NCBI RefSeq assembly: GCF_943913955.1
Contig: NZ_CALUAE010000028.1
Coordinates: 6,802-70,801 of the forward strand
Source of the DNA: Mycolicibacterium bacteremicum
Lineage (GTDB): Bacteria; Actinomycetota; Actinomycetes; Mycobacteriales; Mycobacteriaceae
Direction: 5' to 3'
DNA length: 64,000 bases
The notes below the pieces were generated by a model. It saw only the letters and a program-made list of their open reading frames with translations. It made no database searches and had not been told where the DNA came from. Numbering within the stretch: position 1 is the stretch's first letter; each line of letters opens with the position of its first letter. Below, in pieces: positions 33,050 to 41,721 of the stretch. The position numbers were made by a program, and so were the translations under genes.

Positions 33050-34609
33050 CTACTGCGTCAGGACGACCTTGACACCCACCCACGGCACCCAGGTCATATG
33101 CCCGCGTTGGAAGGTCACTCTGGTTCCGCCGTTGGTCCACTTCTCCGACGAGGTGGCCAGTCCGAGGGCCGGGACCCACTTCTTCGCGAACTCCGCGCTG
33201 GCCCACTGCGCCCCGGTCTCCGGGGAGTACCAGACCCGGAACGGCTGCCATCCGCCGAAATCCTGGTAGCCGTCTTTGAACGTCGTGATCGGCAGGCCGC
33301 CGTTGCGCGAGCGCGCCAGATTGATCACCGGCGTCGGGGACGCGACGAACTTCCCGGGCGCCGTCTCCCACAACGTGCCCAGGCTCCACAGTTGGGTCCA
33401 GACCTTGGAGGCGTTGGCATAGACCGGACTGAGCACCTCCCCGAGCACGGGCGCCGATTGCGCGGCATTGGCGGCGAAGCGCGCGTACACCTCACGCACA
33501 CCCGGGCGGGATTGCAGTACCCGCTGCGCAGGCTTGGGCGCCCAGTCCGACCGGTAGATGCCGAAACGGTCGTCGTCATTGCGCCCGGAGCTGTTCAGAT
33601 CCCTTGTGGTGTAGAGCAACAACGGCCCGGCATAGGGCAGCTCCGGCCAGGTGCTGATCATGTCGGCGATGAAGTCGGCCTGCCCGGCCTCGCTCACCCG
33701 GTTGGTGGGCGCGCCGTACTCGGTCACCCAGATCTTGCGGGCGCCGTCGCCGTTCTCCAGCATCACCCGGCGCATCCGGACCAGCTGCTCCACCGGTGAG
33801 TCGGGCTGCAACATCCCGCCGGAGAACTTCATGCTGTAGCTGTAGGGGTGATAGGACAGCGCGTCGAAGAATGGTTGGGCGCCGTTGGCGTACATCTTCT
33901 TCAAAAAGGTGACGGGGTCAATTGTCCAAGCGCCCCATGTTTTTCCCGAGCCCAGCACACCACCGAGAATTACCGCCGCCGGATCGGCGGCCTTGATCCG
34001 CGGATAGGCGGCCTTGAGCAACGCGGTGTATCCCGCCGGATCCGGCCACGGCGTGTATCCCGTAAAACCGTTCGGTTCGTTCCAGACTTCGTATGCCGAG
34101 ATTTTGCCTCGATATCGCTCAGCGACCTTGGCGGTGAATTTCCCATAGGCCTCCGGTGAGGCGGGCCGACCGTGCGGCGGCATCGATCCGATGGCCATCG
34201 CCCACCAGGGACTCGAGGTGATGCAGGCGATGACGGAGATGCCGGCCGCCTTGGCCGCATTGACCACCCGGTCGGCCCGTGACCAGTCATACCTGCCCTT
34301 GACCGCCTCGACGCCGGCCCACGGGATACCGATCCGGACGAGTCGGACGTTGTCAGCGACCCACCGCTGCACCGTCTGGGCGACCTGCGCCTCGTCGTAG
34401 AAGTAGACCTGGGAATCAGCGAACCCGACGGTGGTAGCCGGGAAGCTGAGCGGGTTGACGGTTTCGGCAATGACCTGCCGTGGCCGCTGCGAGGTCGGCA
34501 CCGAGACCAGTGCGATGACGCACATCGCCGAAACAATGGCACCGAGCACGCTGCGCCACAATTTACGGCGCGGGTATATCGATCGCCGGCGCACCGTAAT
34601 CCCACTCAT
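33050..34609 (-). CDS. Exported cellulase-superfamily glycoside hydrolase (clan GH-A)
   Basis: 519 residues. A positively charged start and one helix (~18-38; LWRSVLGAIVSAMCVIALVS) act as signal anchor. The TIM-barrel catalytic domain (~60-370) has the acid/base in EVWNEPN (Glu178) and the nucleophile in WVTEYGAPT (Glu297), the GH-A clan pair, closest in style to GH5/GH39. The C-terminal ~120 residues contain VINLARSRNGGLPIT and FQRGHMTWVPWVG segments that look like carbohydrate- or wall-binding LGFP-type repeats. The ATG at 34609 follows AAAGG. Sugar substrate unknown. It lies next to the hendecad genes but is separately terminated. Confidence 0.85.
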   Translation of the reverse strand: MSGITVRRRSIYPRRKLWRSVLGAIVSAMCVIALVSVPTSQRPRQVIAETVNPLSFPATTVGFADSQVYFYDEAQVAQTVQRWVADNVRLVRIGIPWAGVEAVKGRYDWSRADRVVNAAKAAGISVIACITSSPWWAMAIGSMPPHGRPASPEAYGKFTAKVAERYRGKISAYEVWNEPNGFTGYTPWPDPAGYTALLKAAYPRIKAADPAAVILGGVLGSGKTWGAWTIDPVTFLKKMYANGAQPFFDALSYHPYSYSMKFSGGMLQPDSPVEQLVRMRRVMLENGDGARKIWVTEYGAPTNRVSEAGQADFIADMISTWPELPYAGPLLLYTTRDLNSSGRNDDDRFGIYRSDWAPKPAQRVLQSRPGVREVYARFAANAAQSAPVLGEVLSPVYANASKVWTQLWSLGTLWETAPGKFVASPTPVINLARSRNGGLPITTFKDGYQDFGGWQPFRVWYSPETGAQWASAEFAKKWVPALGLATSSEKWTNGGTRVTFQRGHMTWVPWVGVKVVLTQ

Positions 34610-34716
34610 TTCGGCCTTTCCCAAATTTGAGTTCTTTCTAACGGAAGGCCCGCCACATCGACCGCACCCAATTCGGCGTGTCGAAAAGCGGGCACCACCT
34701 ACGGCATGCTGGGCTC

Positions 34717-35574
34717 ATGCGGATTGGTGTGGTGTTCCCACAGACCGAGCTGGGCGGCGATCCGGGTGCGGTGCGCGCATACGGCCGACGGGTCGAGGAG
34801 CTCGGCTTCACCCACATCCTGGCCTACGACCACGTGGTGGGCGCCGATCCCGCGGTGCACACCGGGTGGACCGGCCCCTACGACGTGCGCACGACGTTCC
34901 ACGAACCGCTGGTGATGTTCGGCTTCCTGGCGGCCGTCACCGAGGCCGTCGAACTGGTCACCGGGGTGATCATCCTGCCGCAGCGGCAGACCGTGCTGGT
35001 GGCCAAGCAGGCCGCCGAGGTCGACCTGTTGAGCTCCGGGCGTCTGCGGCTGGGTGTCGGGATCGGCTGGAATGCGGTCGAATACGAGGCGCTGGGCGAG
35101 GATTTCGGTACCCGGGGCAGACGGTCGGCCGAACAGATCGCGGTGCTGCGCCGGCTGTGGACGGAGCCGACCGTGAGCGTGCGCGGTGCCCATCATCAGA
35201 TCACCGGGGCGGGATTGTCACCACTGCCGGTCCAGCGCCCCATTCCGGTCTGGATCGGGTCGGCGTCCGATCCCGGGTACCGGCGCGCCGGCCGACTGGC
35301 CGACGGCTGGTTCCCGATGATGTCGCCGGGTCCCCGCCTGGACCACGCCCGGTCGGTGGTCGAGGAGGCCGCAGCCGCCGCGGGACGCGATCCGGCGCGG
35401 ATCGGCATGGAGGGCAGGGTGTCCTGGCGCGGTGACGACGACGCCGCGCTGGCCGAGGTCACGGCGTGGTCGCAGGCCGGGGCGTCGCACCTGTCGATCA
35501 ACACCATGGGCGCCGGTCTGGCCACCGTGGATGATCACCTCGCGGTGCTGACCCGGCTCGCCGCCGGTCTGTAG
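34717..35574 (+). CDS. LLM-class F420-dependent oxidoreductase
   Basis: 285 residues of the luciferase-like monooxygenase fold. Typical segments: MRIGVVFPQTELGGDPGAVR, YGRRVEELGFTHILAYDHV, LVTGVIILPQRQTVLVAKQA, SSGRLRLGVGIGWNAVEYEAL and PVWIGSASDPGYRRAGRLAD. Mycobacteria use F420 with this subfamily; substrate unknown. ATG 34717 is the family start; a longer frame from 34678 has no ribosome site. No Shine-Dalgarno is present, so a leaderless transcript is possible. Probably cotranscribed with the acyltransferase 34 nt downstream. Confidence 0.88.
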   Translation: MRIGVVFPQTELGGDPGAVRAYGRRVEELGFTHILAYDHVVGADPAVHTGWTGPYDVRTTFHEPLVMFGFLAAVTEAVELVTGVIILPQRQTVLVAKQAAEVDLLSSGRLRLGVGIGWNAVEYEALGEDFGTRGRRSAEQIAVLRRLWTEPTVSVRGAHHQITGAGLSPLPVQRPIPVWIGSASDPGYRRAGRLADGWFPMMSPGPRLDHARSVVEEAAAAAGRDPARIGMEGRVSWRGDDDAALAEVTAWSQAGASHLSINTMGAGLATVDDHLAVLTRLAAGL

Positions 35575-35608
35575 ATCTGCGCGACCGCGTCCGTACCCTG
35601 AGAGGATC

Positions 35609-36745
35609 ATGCGTGCGACACCCGATGCCGGCCCGCGCTCGGCGCACCGGGTCGCGTCACTCACCGGTCTGCGCGCTCCGGCCGCACTCCTGATCGTTGC
35701 CACCCACGCGGCCTACGGAACCGGCCAGCTCACCAACGGCTACCTGGGAGCGTTGTACGCGCGCCTGGAGGTCGGTGTGCCGATCTTCTTCGCGCTCTCG
35801 GGCTATCTGCTCTTCCGGCCATGGCTGCTGGCGACACAAACCGATTCCCCGCCGCCGTCAGTGCGGCGCTATGCCCGGCACCGGGTCCGGCGTATCGCGC
35901 CGGCCTATGTCGCGACGGTGCTCATCGCCTACCTGATCTACGAATTCCGCGACGCCGGACCCAATCCCGGCCACACCTGGGCCGGCCTGCTGCACCACCT
36001 GACCCTGACCCAGATCTACCCGCCGCTGGCGATCCTGCATCAGGGCCTCACCCAGATGTGGAGTCTGGCTGTGGAGGTCGCCTTCTACGCCGTGTTGCCG
36101 TTGCTGGCCGGGCTGCTGCTGACGGTGCTGTGCCGGCGGCGGTGGCGGCCCGGCCGCCTGCTGCTCGGGCTGACGGTGTTGGCAGGTGTGACACCGACCT
36201 GGCTGTGGGTCCAGCATGCGACCGACTGGCTGCCGACGTCGGCGAACATCTGGCTGCCCGCACATCTGATCCACTTCGTCGGGGGGATGGCGTTGGCGGT
36301 ACTGCAACTGTGTGGTGTGCGGTGCCGGGGCGTCGTCGTGCTGACGGTTGCGGTGATCGCCCTGCTGGTGGTGGCGTTGCCGATCGCCGGCGAGGTGACC
36401 GCCACCGAGGTGACCCCCGGCCAGGCCGTGGTGCGATCGACGCTCTATGCGGTGGTGGCCGTCGGGCTGCTGGCGACGCTGGTGCTGGACCCGGCCGGTG
36501 CGTTCGCGCGGCTGCTGGGCAGCCGCCCGCTGGTGTGGCTGGGCGAGATCTCCTATGAGATCTTCCTGGTGCACGTGATCCTGATGGAAATCGCGATGGC
36601 CTCGATTCTGCGCTGGCCGGTGTTCACCGGTTCGATGTTGGGCCTGTTCGCCACCACGCTGGCACTGTCCGTACCCGCGGCATGGTTGCTGCACCGCTGG
36701 ACCCGGCCCGATCCCGTTGCGGCGCAACCATGTCAGCTGGTCTGA
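35609..36745 (+). CDS. Acyltransferase 3 family (OafA/YrhL-like) membrane protein
   Basis: 378 residues with about ten membrane helices. N-terminal family motif region SLTGLRAPAALLIVATHA with the conserved His of the (V/T)xxxH pattern, YARHRVRRIAPAYVATVL, and SLAVEVAFYAVLPLL (the SLxxExxFY motif). These enzymes O-acylate sugars or lipids at the membrane. C-terminus WLGEISYEIFLVHV also fits. Starts at ATG 35609 with GAGAGGATC upstream. The 3' end overlaps the convergent DUF1622 gene by 13 nt. Confidence 0.9.
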   Translation: MRATPDAGPRSAHRVASLTGLRAPAALLIVATHAAYGTGQLTNGYLGALYARLEVGVPIFFALSGYLLFRPWLLATQTDSPPPSVRRYARHRVRRIAPAYVATVLIAYLIYEFRDAGPNPGHTWAGLLHHLTLTQIYPPLAILHQGLTQMWSLAVEVAFYAVLPLLAGLLLTVLCRRRWRPGRLLLGLTVLAGVTPTWLWVQHATDWLPTSANIWLPAHLIHFVGGMALAVLQLCGVRCRGVVVLTVAVIALLVVALPIAGEVTATEVTPGQAVVRSTLYAVVAVGLLATLVLDPAGAFARLLGSRPLVWLGEISYEIFLVHVILMEIAMASILRWPVFTGSMLGLFATTLALSVPAAWLLHRWTRPDPVAAQPCQLV

Positions 36746-37092
36746 GGCTGCTGCTCCGGTCGCTGCTGCCATGGCCACCGCCCGCTGATCTCCAACTCCA
36801 GCGAGAAGCTGAGGAACGTGCGGATCAACACGATGCCGGCCAGCACAGCGACGCTCTCCCACGTGGGGGTCAACGCGACGGTGCGGATGATGTCGGCAGC
36901 CACCAGCAGTTCCAGCCCGAGCAGGATGGAGCGGCCGAGCCGCTGCCGGAAGAAGCGGTAGGCGTCACCGGTCTTGCCGACCATCCGGCGGATGGTCGCG
37001 GCGGTGGCGATCAGTGCACCGATCGCGATGATCGCCACCCCGACACCGTCGATCACCTTGCCGACAGTCTCGATGACCTCGTAGAAGCTCAT
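36733..37092 (-). CDS. DUF1622 membrane protein
   Basis: 119 residues, about three helices: VIDGVGVAIIAIGALIATAA, LGRSILLGLELLVAADIIRT and VAVLAGIVLIRTFLSFSLELE. The conserved block LGLELLVAADIIRT and RTFLSFSLELEI identify DUF1622. Function unknown. It begins 19 nt after the CDF transporter stop and may be the last gene of the ArsR-CDF transcript. Confidence 0.85.
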   Translation of the reverse strand: MSFYEVIETVGKVIDGVGVAIIAIGALIATAATIRRMVGKTGDAYRFFRQRLGRSILLGLELLVAADIIRTVALTPTWESVAVLAGIVLIRTFLSFSLELEISGRWPWQQRPEQQPQTS

Positions 37093-37111
37093 GGCGACAC
37101 GGTATTACGCC

Positions 37112-37744
37112 TCAGCCGCAGGGCTGCGATGCCGCGCAGCATGATTGGCCGCGCCATGCCCGCCGGCCCTCGCTGACCGCGATCACGGCGATCACCAGCG
37201 CGGCGACGGGATCGGCCCAGACCAGTCCAAGGGTGCTGTTGAGGATGAGGCCGACCAGCAATACCGCCGACAGGTAGGTGCACAGCAGGGTCTGCTTGGA
37301 ATCGGCCACCGCGGAGAGAGACCCCAGTTCCCGCCCGGCCCGGCGCTGCGCCCAGGACAGCAGCGGCATGATCGCCAGGCTCAGCGCCGCGAGACCGATC
37401 CCGACCGGTGAATGGCGCGCCTGCGGCACGCCGGCCAGTGCGCGCACCGCGTCGATCGTGACGAACGCCGCCAGCCCGTAGAAGGACAGCGCGATGACAC
37501 GCAGCGCCACCTTCTCCCTCGCCTCGGGATCACGGCCGGCGAACTGCCAGGCCACCGCGGCTGCGGAAGCCACCTCGATCGCGGAGTCCAGTCCGAAACC
37601 GATCAGCGCGGTCGACGAAGCCCGCGCACCCTCAGTGAGAGCCACGACCGCCTCGATCACGTTGTAGCTGATGGTGATTGCGACGAACCACCGGATGCGG
37701 CGGGTGAGCACCACGCGGCGTGCCGGAGATACCGAGGCGGTCAT
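37112..37744 (-). CDS. CDF-family metal-cation efflux protein (cation transporter)
   Basis: 210 residues with six predicted helices. SNVIEAVVALTEG-type TM1 (SYNVIEAVVALTEGARASS), the metal-site aspartate in IGFGLDSAIEVASA (TM2) and WADPVAALVIAVIAVSEGR (TM5, DPVAAL) fit the CDF fold, though the TM2 and TM5 motifs are shorter than the HxxxD pairs of typical Zn transporters. The C-terminus ends in a Cys-rich tail GQSCCAASQPCG, resembling that of its regulator. It overlaps the ArsR stop by one base (TGATG), so the two are coupled. Substrate: a divalent metal, undetermined. Confidence 0.85.
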   Translation of the reverse strand: MTASVSPARRVVLTRRIRWFVAITISYNVIEAVVALTEGARASSTALIGFGLDSAIEVASAAAVAWQFAGRDPEAREKVALRVIALSFYGLAAFVTIDAVRALAGVPQARHSPVGIGLAALSLAIMPLLSWAQRRAGRELGSLSAVADSKQTLLCTYLSAVLLVGLILNSTLGLVWADPVAALVIAVIAVSEGRRAWRGQSCCAASQPCG

Positions 37745-38064
37745 CAGCAGCAGGCGCAGTCGGTGCAACAGCCCGGATCGACTGCGAGAACCAGACCCAT
37801 CAGATCGTTGAGCGCGCGTCCGATTGCGGCGTCGGCCAGTTCGTACCGTGTGCGCCTGCCTTCCGCAACCGCGACCACCAGGCCACAGCCGCGCAGGCAC
37901 GCCAGGTGGTTGGAAAGGATCTGTCGCGACACTTCGAGTTGCTCGGCGAGTTCGGACGGGTAGCCCGGCGCGCGAGTGAGGTGCATCAGGATCTGAGCCC
38001 GGGTTCCGTCGGACAGGGCGTGACCGAATCGGGCCAGCGCATCGGTGTGCGTCAGCGTCTGCAT
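37744..38064 (-). CDS. ArsR/SmtB-family metal-responsive repressor
   Basis: 106 residues. Winged HTH with ELAEQLEVSRQILSNHLACL as recognition region and GRRTRYELAD wing. The C-terminus ends DPGCCTDCACC, five Cys in ten residues, a probable metal-binding cluster of the kind used by Cd/Pb- or Ni/Co-sensing members. ATG 38064 (MQTLTH) is preferred; ATG 38079 (MYCRRM) would begin inside the operator. The operator at 38072-38093 overlaps the start, implying autoregulation, and the CDF gene is directly downstream. Confidence 0.9.
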   Translation of the reverse strand: MQTLTHTDALARFGHALSDGTRAQILMHLTRAPGYPSELAEQLEVSRQILSNHLACLRGCGLVVAVAEGRRTRYELADAAIGRALNDLMGLVLAVDPGCCTDCACC

Positions 38065-38071
38065 GCGCCGA

Positions 38072-38093
38072 CAGTACATCGAAATCTGTACTG
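38072..38093. promoter_or_regulatory. ArsR operator candidate
   Basis: CAGTACA (38072-38078) and TGTACTG (38087-38093) are perfect 7-bp inverted arms with an 8-nt spacer. It lies just upstream of the arsR-type start at 38064 and 48 nt from the divergent start at 38141. Confidence 0.7.
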
Positions 38094-38140
38094 ATGACAA
38101 CGGCCGGTCCGACAGGCCGAATTCGGGTATACGGTGGGCC

Positions 38141-38500
38141 ATGATCGTCACGGGGGCACTGCTGGCCGAATCGGCCGCGGTCGTCGACAACAAGCTCGAC
38201 ATCGTCGGCGGCGTCGTCGACAGCGCGCGGGCCCGCCCCGACCGCACCGTGCAGGCGACGCTGGTGGTGCTGATCCAGCCCGAACCGGCCGATACGGCAC
38301 CCACGGTCGACGTCCGGTTCAGCGATCCCACGGGCACGGCGGTGGACCTTTCCCTCGAGGTGCCCGAGTCCAGCCTCGGCGGTGAGATCGGGTTCGTCTT
38401 CTACCCGCTGACCTTGCCGGTGCCCGTGGACGGCCGGTACCTGATGACGGTGTCCGGTCGGGGAGGTTTCGTCAGCCTGCCGCTCAGAGTGCTGAGTTGA
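38141..38500 (+). CDS. Conserved hypothetical protein (DUF6941-like)
   Basis: 119 residues, begins MIVTGALLAESAAVVDNKLD with IVGGVVDSARAR: a beta-rich domain seen in actinobacterial proteins that I tentatively place with DUF6941 (pattern LLCD-A---GKL-I-GG). The second half (PVPVDGRYLMTVSGRGG) continues as beta strands, suggesting an Ig-like sandwich. No signal or membrane segment. TACGGT followed by GGGCC and the ATG fits a leaderless promoter. Divergent from arsR but probably unrelated to metals. Confidence 0.7.
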   Translation: MIVTGALLAESAAVVDNKLDIVGGVVDSARARPDRTVQATLVVLIQPEPADTAPTVDVRFSDPTGTAVDLSLEVPESSLGGEIGFVFYPLTLPVPVDGRYLMTVSGRGGFVSLPLRVLS

Positions 38501-38683
38501 CCCAGCACCGACGTATAGCGCTGTCTCACAGTCCGATTGACGACCATGTCCGGCCGGTCCGTGTCACCACCCCGCTGGACCACTGGCCGGCCGTCTAACG
38601 CCGTTGTCATCGAAAAGAAACACATCGGTGCGCCGGTCCTGCCACCATGAGGGCACCCGCACGAAACGATTGGACGCCCACAC

Positions 38684-40243
38684 GTGACCGACTTCCTCAG
38701 CACCCTCAACGGCTATATCTGGAGTAACGCACTGGTCTACCTGTGCCTTGCCGTAGGGATCTACTTCTCCATCCGATCCAGATTCGTTCAGATCCGGCAG
38801 ATCCCGGAGATGATTCGGGTGATGATCCGTGGCGAGAAGTCTCCCGATGGGGTCTCGTCATTCCAGGCTCTCATGATGTCGCTGGCCGGTCGCGTCGGCA
38901 CCGGCAACATCGCCGGGGTCGCCACGGCCATCGCGTTCGGCGGCCCGGGGGCCCTGTTCTGGATGTGGATGATGGCCTTCCTGGGTGCGTCGACGTCCTT
39001 CGTGGAATGCACGCTCGGTCAGATCTACAAGGTCCGTGATCAACTCACCGGCGAATACCGCGGCGGCCCCGCGTATTACCTGAGTCGAGCCAAGGCGCAC
39101 ACGGCGGCGGCACCGCTGTTCAAGATCTACGGTCTGGTGTTCGCCGCAGTGACCATCCTGGCGTGTGGCCTGTTACTGCCCAGCGTGCAATCGAATTCGA
39201 TGGCCGTGGCCATGAACAACGCCTGGGGTTGGTCGGAATGGTGGGTCGCGGTCGGCACCGTGATCCTGTTGGCCTTCGTCATCATCGGCGGTGTCAAGCG
39301 CATCGCAACCTTCGCCTCGGTGGTGGTTCCGTTCATGGCGGTTGCCTACATCCTGTTCGCGCTGATCGTCGTCGCGGTCAACGCTTCTGAGGTTCCGGCG
39401 ATGTTCAGCCTCATCATCTCCAGCGCGCTGGGCGTCGACGCCGCCTTCGGCGCCATCCTCGGCGCGGCGATCATGTGGGGCGTCAAGCGCGGCATCTATT
39501 CCAACGAGGCCGGGCAGGGCACCGGCCCGCACGCCGCCGCTGCTGCCGAGGTGTCGCATCCGGCCAAACAGGGTCTGGTGCAGGCATTCGCGGTGTACGT
39601 CGACACGCTGTTCGTCTGCTCGGCGACCGGATTCCTCATCCTGTCGACCGGTGCTTACCGGGTCTATGAAGGTGAGACGGCCGACGGCGCGGTGATCGCG
39701 GAGGGCGGCTTGTTGCCCGCCGATGTCGCGGTGGGACCCACCTACGCCCAGGTCGGATTCGACACGTTGTGGAGCGGCGCCGGATCGAGTTTCGTCGCGA
39801 TCTCGCTGTTCTTCTTCTGCCTCACCACCATCATCGCCTACTACTACATGGCCGAGACCAATCTGCGCTTCATCATGGGCAAGGCTTCGTCGGTGAGTAT
39901 GCCGTTCGTGCGCGGCACCGTCGGTGGAACCGCGACCATGCTGCTGCAGGCGTTGATCCTGGTGTCGGTGACCATCGGAGCCGTGTCGACCGCCAGCGAG
40001 GCCTGGACCCTGGGAGACATCGGCGTCGGTTTGATGGCGTGGCTGAACATCATCGGCATCCTGATCCTGCAGCAACCCGCCTACAAGGCACTACGGGATT
40101 ACGAACGACAGAAGAAAGCGGGCCTCGATCCGGTGTTCGACCCCCGGGCGCTGGGCATCGTCGGCGCCACATTCTGGGAGGATTACGAGCCGAAGACAGG
40201 CAAGGACAAGGTCGCGCCGGTGTCCACCGGCCCGGGTGGGTGA
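38684..40243 (+). CDS. Alanine/glycine:cation symporter (AGCS family)
   Basis: 519 residues, about eleven helices. AGCS signatures: SFQALMMSLAGRVGTGNIAG and GPGALFWMWMMAFLGAST at the N-terminal third, and IYSNEAGQGTGPHAAAAAEV in the middle, which carry the amino-acid and Na+ sites. The family imports alanine, glycine or glutamine with Na+ or H+. The start is a GTG at 38684 with no strong ribosome site. A ~180-nt spacer upstream carries no recognised element. Ends 4 nt before the convergent anti-sigma gene. Confidence 0.93.
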   Translation: MTDFLSTLNGYIWSNALVYLCLAVGIYFSIRSRFVQIRQIPEMIRVMIRGEKSPDGVSSFQALMMSLAGRVGTGNIAGVATAIAFGGPGALFWMWMMAFLGASTSFVECTLGQIYKVRDQLTGEYRGGPAYYLSRAKAHTAAAPLFKIYGLVFAAVTILACGLLLPSVQSNSMAVAMNNAWGWSEWWVAVGTVILLAFVIIGGVKRIATFASVVVPFMAVAYILFALIVVAVNASEVPAMFSLIISSALGVDAAFGAILGAAIMWGVKRGIYSNEAGQGTGPHAAAAAEVSHPAKQGLVQAFAVYVDTLFVCSATGFLILSTGAYRVYEGETADGAVIAEGGLLPADVAVGPTYAQVGFDTLWSGAGSSFVAISLFFFCLTTIIAYYYMAETNLRFIMGKASSVSMPFVRGTVGGTATMLLQALILVSVTIGAVSTASEAWTLGDIGVGLMAWLNIIGILILQQPAYKALRDYERQKKAGLDPVFDPRALGIVGATFWEDYEPKTGKDKVAPVSTGPGG

Positions 40244-40247
40244 GCGC

Positions 40248-40490
40248 CTACTTCCAGTTCCGGAAGGCCGACATCAGCCGGTCACGCAGAGCGGGATCCA
40301 GCCGGCCGGCATCCATCCTGCCGAGGGTGTCCATGGTCGCTCGGAACTGCTGTAGGTAGTTCTCGCACCCGTCGCACTCGGTGAGGTGGATATCGAACCG
40401 GGCCCGGGTATCGAGGTCCAGCGCACCCTCCAGGTACGCGGTGACCAGTTCGACGAGTTCGTTGCAGTCCATCGCATCGGCGTCAGTCAT
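40248..40490 (-). CDS. Zinc-finger anti-sigma factor (ZAS type)
   Basis: 80 residues. The anti-sigma zinc motif is present as Cys9 (MDCNEL), His35 and the CxxC in DIHLTECDGCENYL (H-x3-C-x2-C). These factors bind and hold the cognate ECF sigma factor until a redox or other cue. No membrane helix, so it is a soluble anti-sigma. The start overlaps the sigma gene stop by 4 nt (ATGA), which identifies the partner. Confidence 0.9.
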   Translation of the reverse strand: MTDADAMDCNELVELVTAYLEGALDLDTRARFDIHLTECDGCENYLQQFRATMDTLGRMDAGRLDPALRDRLMSAFRNWK

Positions 40491-41173
40491 CCCGACTCCC
40501 TCATATAGTCCTCCAATGCCTGCCGTACCGCCGCGCGCCCGCGATGCAGCAATACCCGCTGATTGGCAACGGTGATCTGCAGTAGGTCGCGCACTTCGGT
40601 GGCCTCCATGCCCAACACATCACGCATCGTCACGACCTCACGCTGACGGGCAGGCAGCTTGTCCAGTTCGCGGCGGGCGACCGCCCGTAACTCCGCCCCG
40701 AGTATCGAGCCCTCCGGGGTGTCGGGAAACGGTGCGGGCGCCTCGTGGTCCTTCCAGTGTCCGGCCCACTCGTCACCGGCATCCCGAAACCGCGCCGGAT
40801 CGACGGTGCCGCCGGTGGCGGCGAGCAGCTGGACGTCGGCGTCCCGCCGTTCCCGGGTGCCGCGGGTCTTGGCGATGTTGACCATGACGGTAAAAAGCCA
40901 AGTGCGCAGGGATGACCGACCTTCGAAGCGGTCGATACCCTTGAGCAGCGCGATCCAGGTCTCCTGGACCACCTCTTCGGCGATCTCATGGGTCGGCACG
41001 TAACCGCGGGCCACGCCCAGCATGGCCGGTGTGTGCTGTTCGACCAGCGTGGCGAAGGCCGCCTCGTCGCCACCTCGCAAGGCGCTGACCAGTGCGGTCT
41101 CGCCCGCACCCGGCACCGTCACCGGGACCCTGTCGGCTGGCTCATTGCAGCTGCGCGCGAGCATTCCGGCCAC
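40487..41173 (-). CDS. ECF RNA polymerase sigma factor
   Basis: 228 residues. Region 2 (~35-100; LGVARGYVPTHEIAEEVVQE, RTWLFTVMVNIAKTR) and region 4 (~160-215; LPARQREVVTMRDVLGMEA with LLQITVANQRVLLHRGR) are clear, joined by an acidic linker. No region 1.1 or 3, as in group 4 sigma factors. It is coupled to the soluble ZAS anti-sigma downstream. Start GTG 41173 overlaps the DUF417 gene by 32 nt; ATG 41164 is an alternative. The target promoters are unknown; the upstream DUF417 gene may be one. Confidence 0.9.
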   Translation of the reverse strand: MAGMLARSCNEPADRVPVTVPGAGETALVSALRGGDEAAFATLVEQHTPAMLGVARGYVPTHEIAEEVVQETWIALLKGIDRFEGRSSLRTWLFTVMVNIAKTRGTRERRDADVQLLAATGGTVDPARFRDAGDEWAGHWKDHEAPAPFPDTPEGSILGAELRAVARRELDKLPARQREVVTMRDVLGMEATEVRDLLQITVANQRVLLHRGRAAVRQALEDYMRESG

Positions 41174-41648
41174 CCGATGCCGCCAGGGCGTCGGCCAGCG
41201 TCCACACCGAAATGCCGATCAGGGCAACATCTTTGATCAGGAACTGGCCCGTCGAGGACAACACCGGGAAGCCGCCCGCCGATGCCTCCCCTACACCGGG
41301 CGTGGTGGCCAGGAAGCTCAGCGTCGCCACGAACAGGCCGATCGCGAGCACGCTGCCGACCGCCGAGAGCCGCGGCGCCCACGGTTTCACCGCCAGCAGC
41401 GCCGCCGTCGCCAGTTCCAGCACTCCGAGCAGCGCCGAGAAGGTGGTCACCGAGAAGATCCCGTAGACCCAGCTCATCAGCGGTGAATTCGCGACCAGCG
41501 GTTCGATGCCGTAGGCCTCGTAGCTGGTGAACTTCAGCGCCCCGATCCACCCGATCACCAACACCAGGCCGTAACGCGCGGCATTGCCGCCGATACCGGC
41601 GAGGGCGGCTTCGGCCCGGATGAAACGGCTGTCCCGCGTGATGGTCAT
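41142..41648 (-). CDS. DUF417/YkgB (RclC-like) membrane protein
   Basis: 168 residues, four helices. ARYGLVLVIGWIGALKFTSYEA with GIEPLVANSPLMSW is the DUF417 signature, and GQFLIKDVALIGIS ends the domain. The E. coli members YkgB/RclC are linked to reactive-chlorine resistance. ATG 41648 follows AGGGAG. Its stop lies within the sigma-factor gene start, so the three genes (DUF417, sigma, anti-sigma) form one transcript, which hints at an oxidant-response unit. That role is inferred. Confidence 0.85.
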   Translation of the reverse strand: MTITRDSRFIRAEAALAGIGGNAARYGLVLVIGWIGALKFTSYEAYGIEPLVANSPLMSWVYGIFSVTTFSALLGVLELATAALLAVKPWAPRLSAVGSVLAIGLFVATLSFLATTPGVGEASAGGFPVLSSTGQFLIKDVALIGISVWTLADALAASGGRNARAQLQ

Positions 41649-41721
41649 GGCTGACTCCCTTGCGCTCCGAGAAGGACTGGATACGCAAGGGAGTGTGTGG
41701 CCGACGGCCAACCGTTACACG

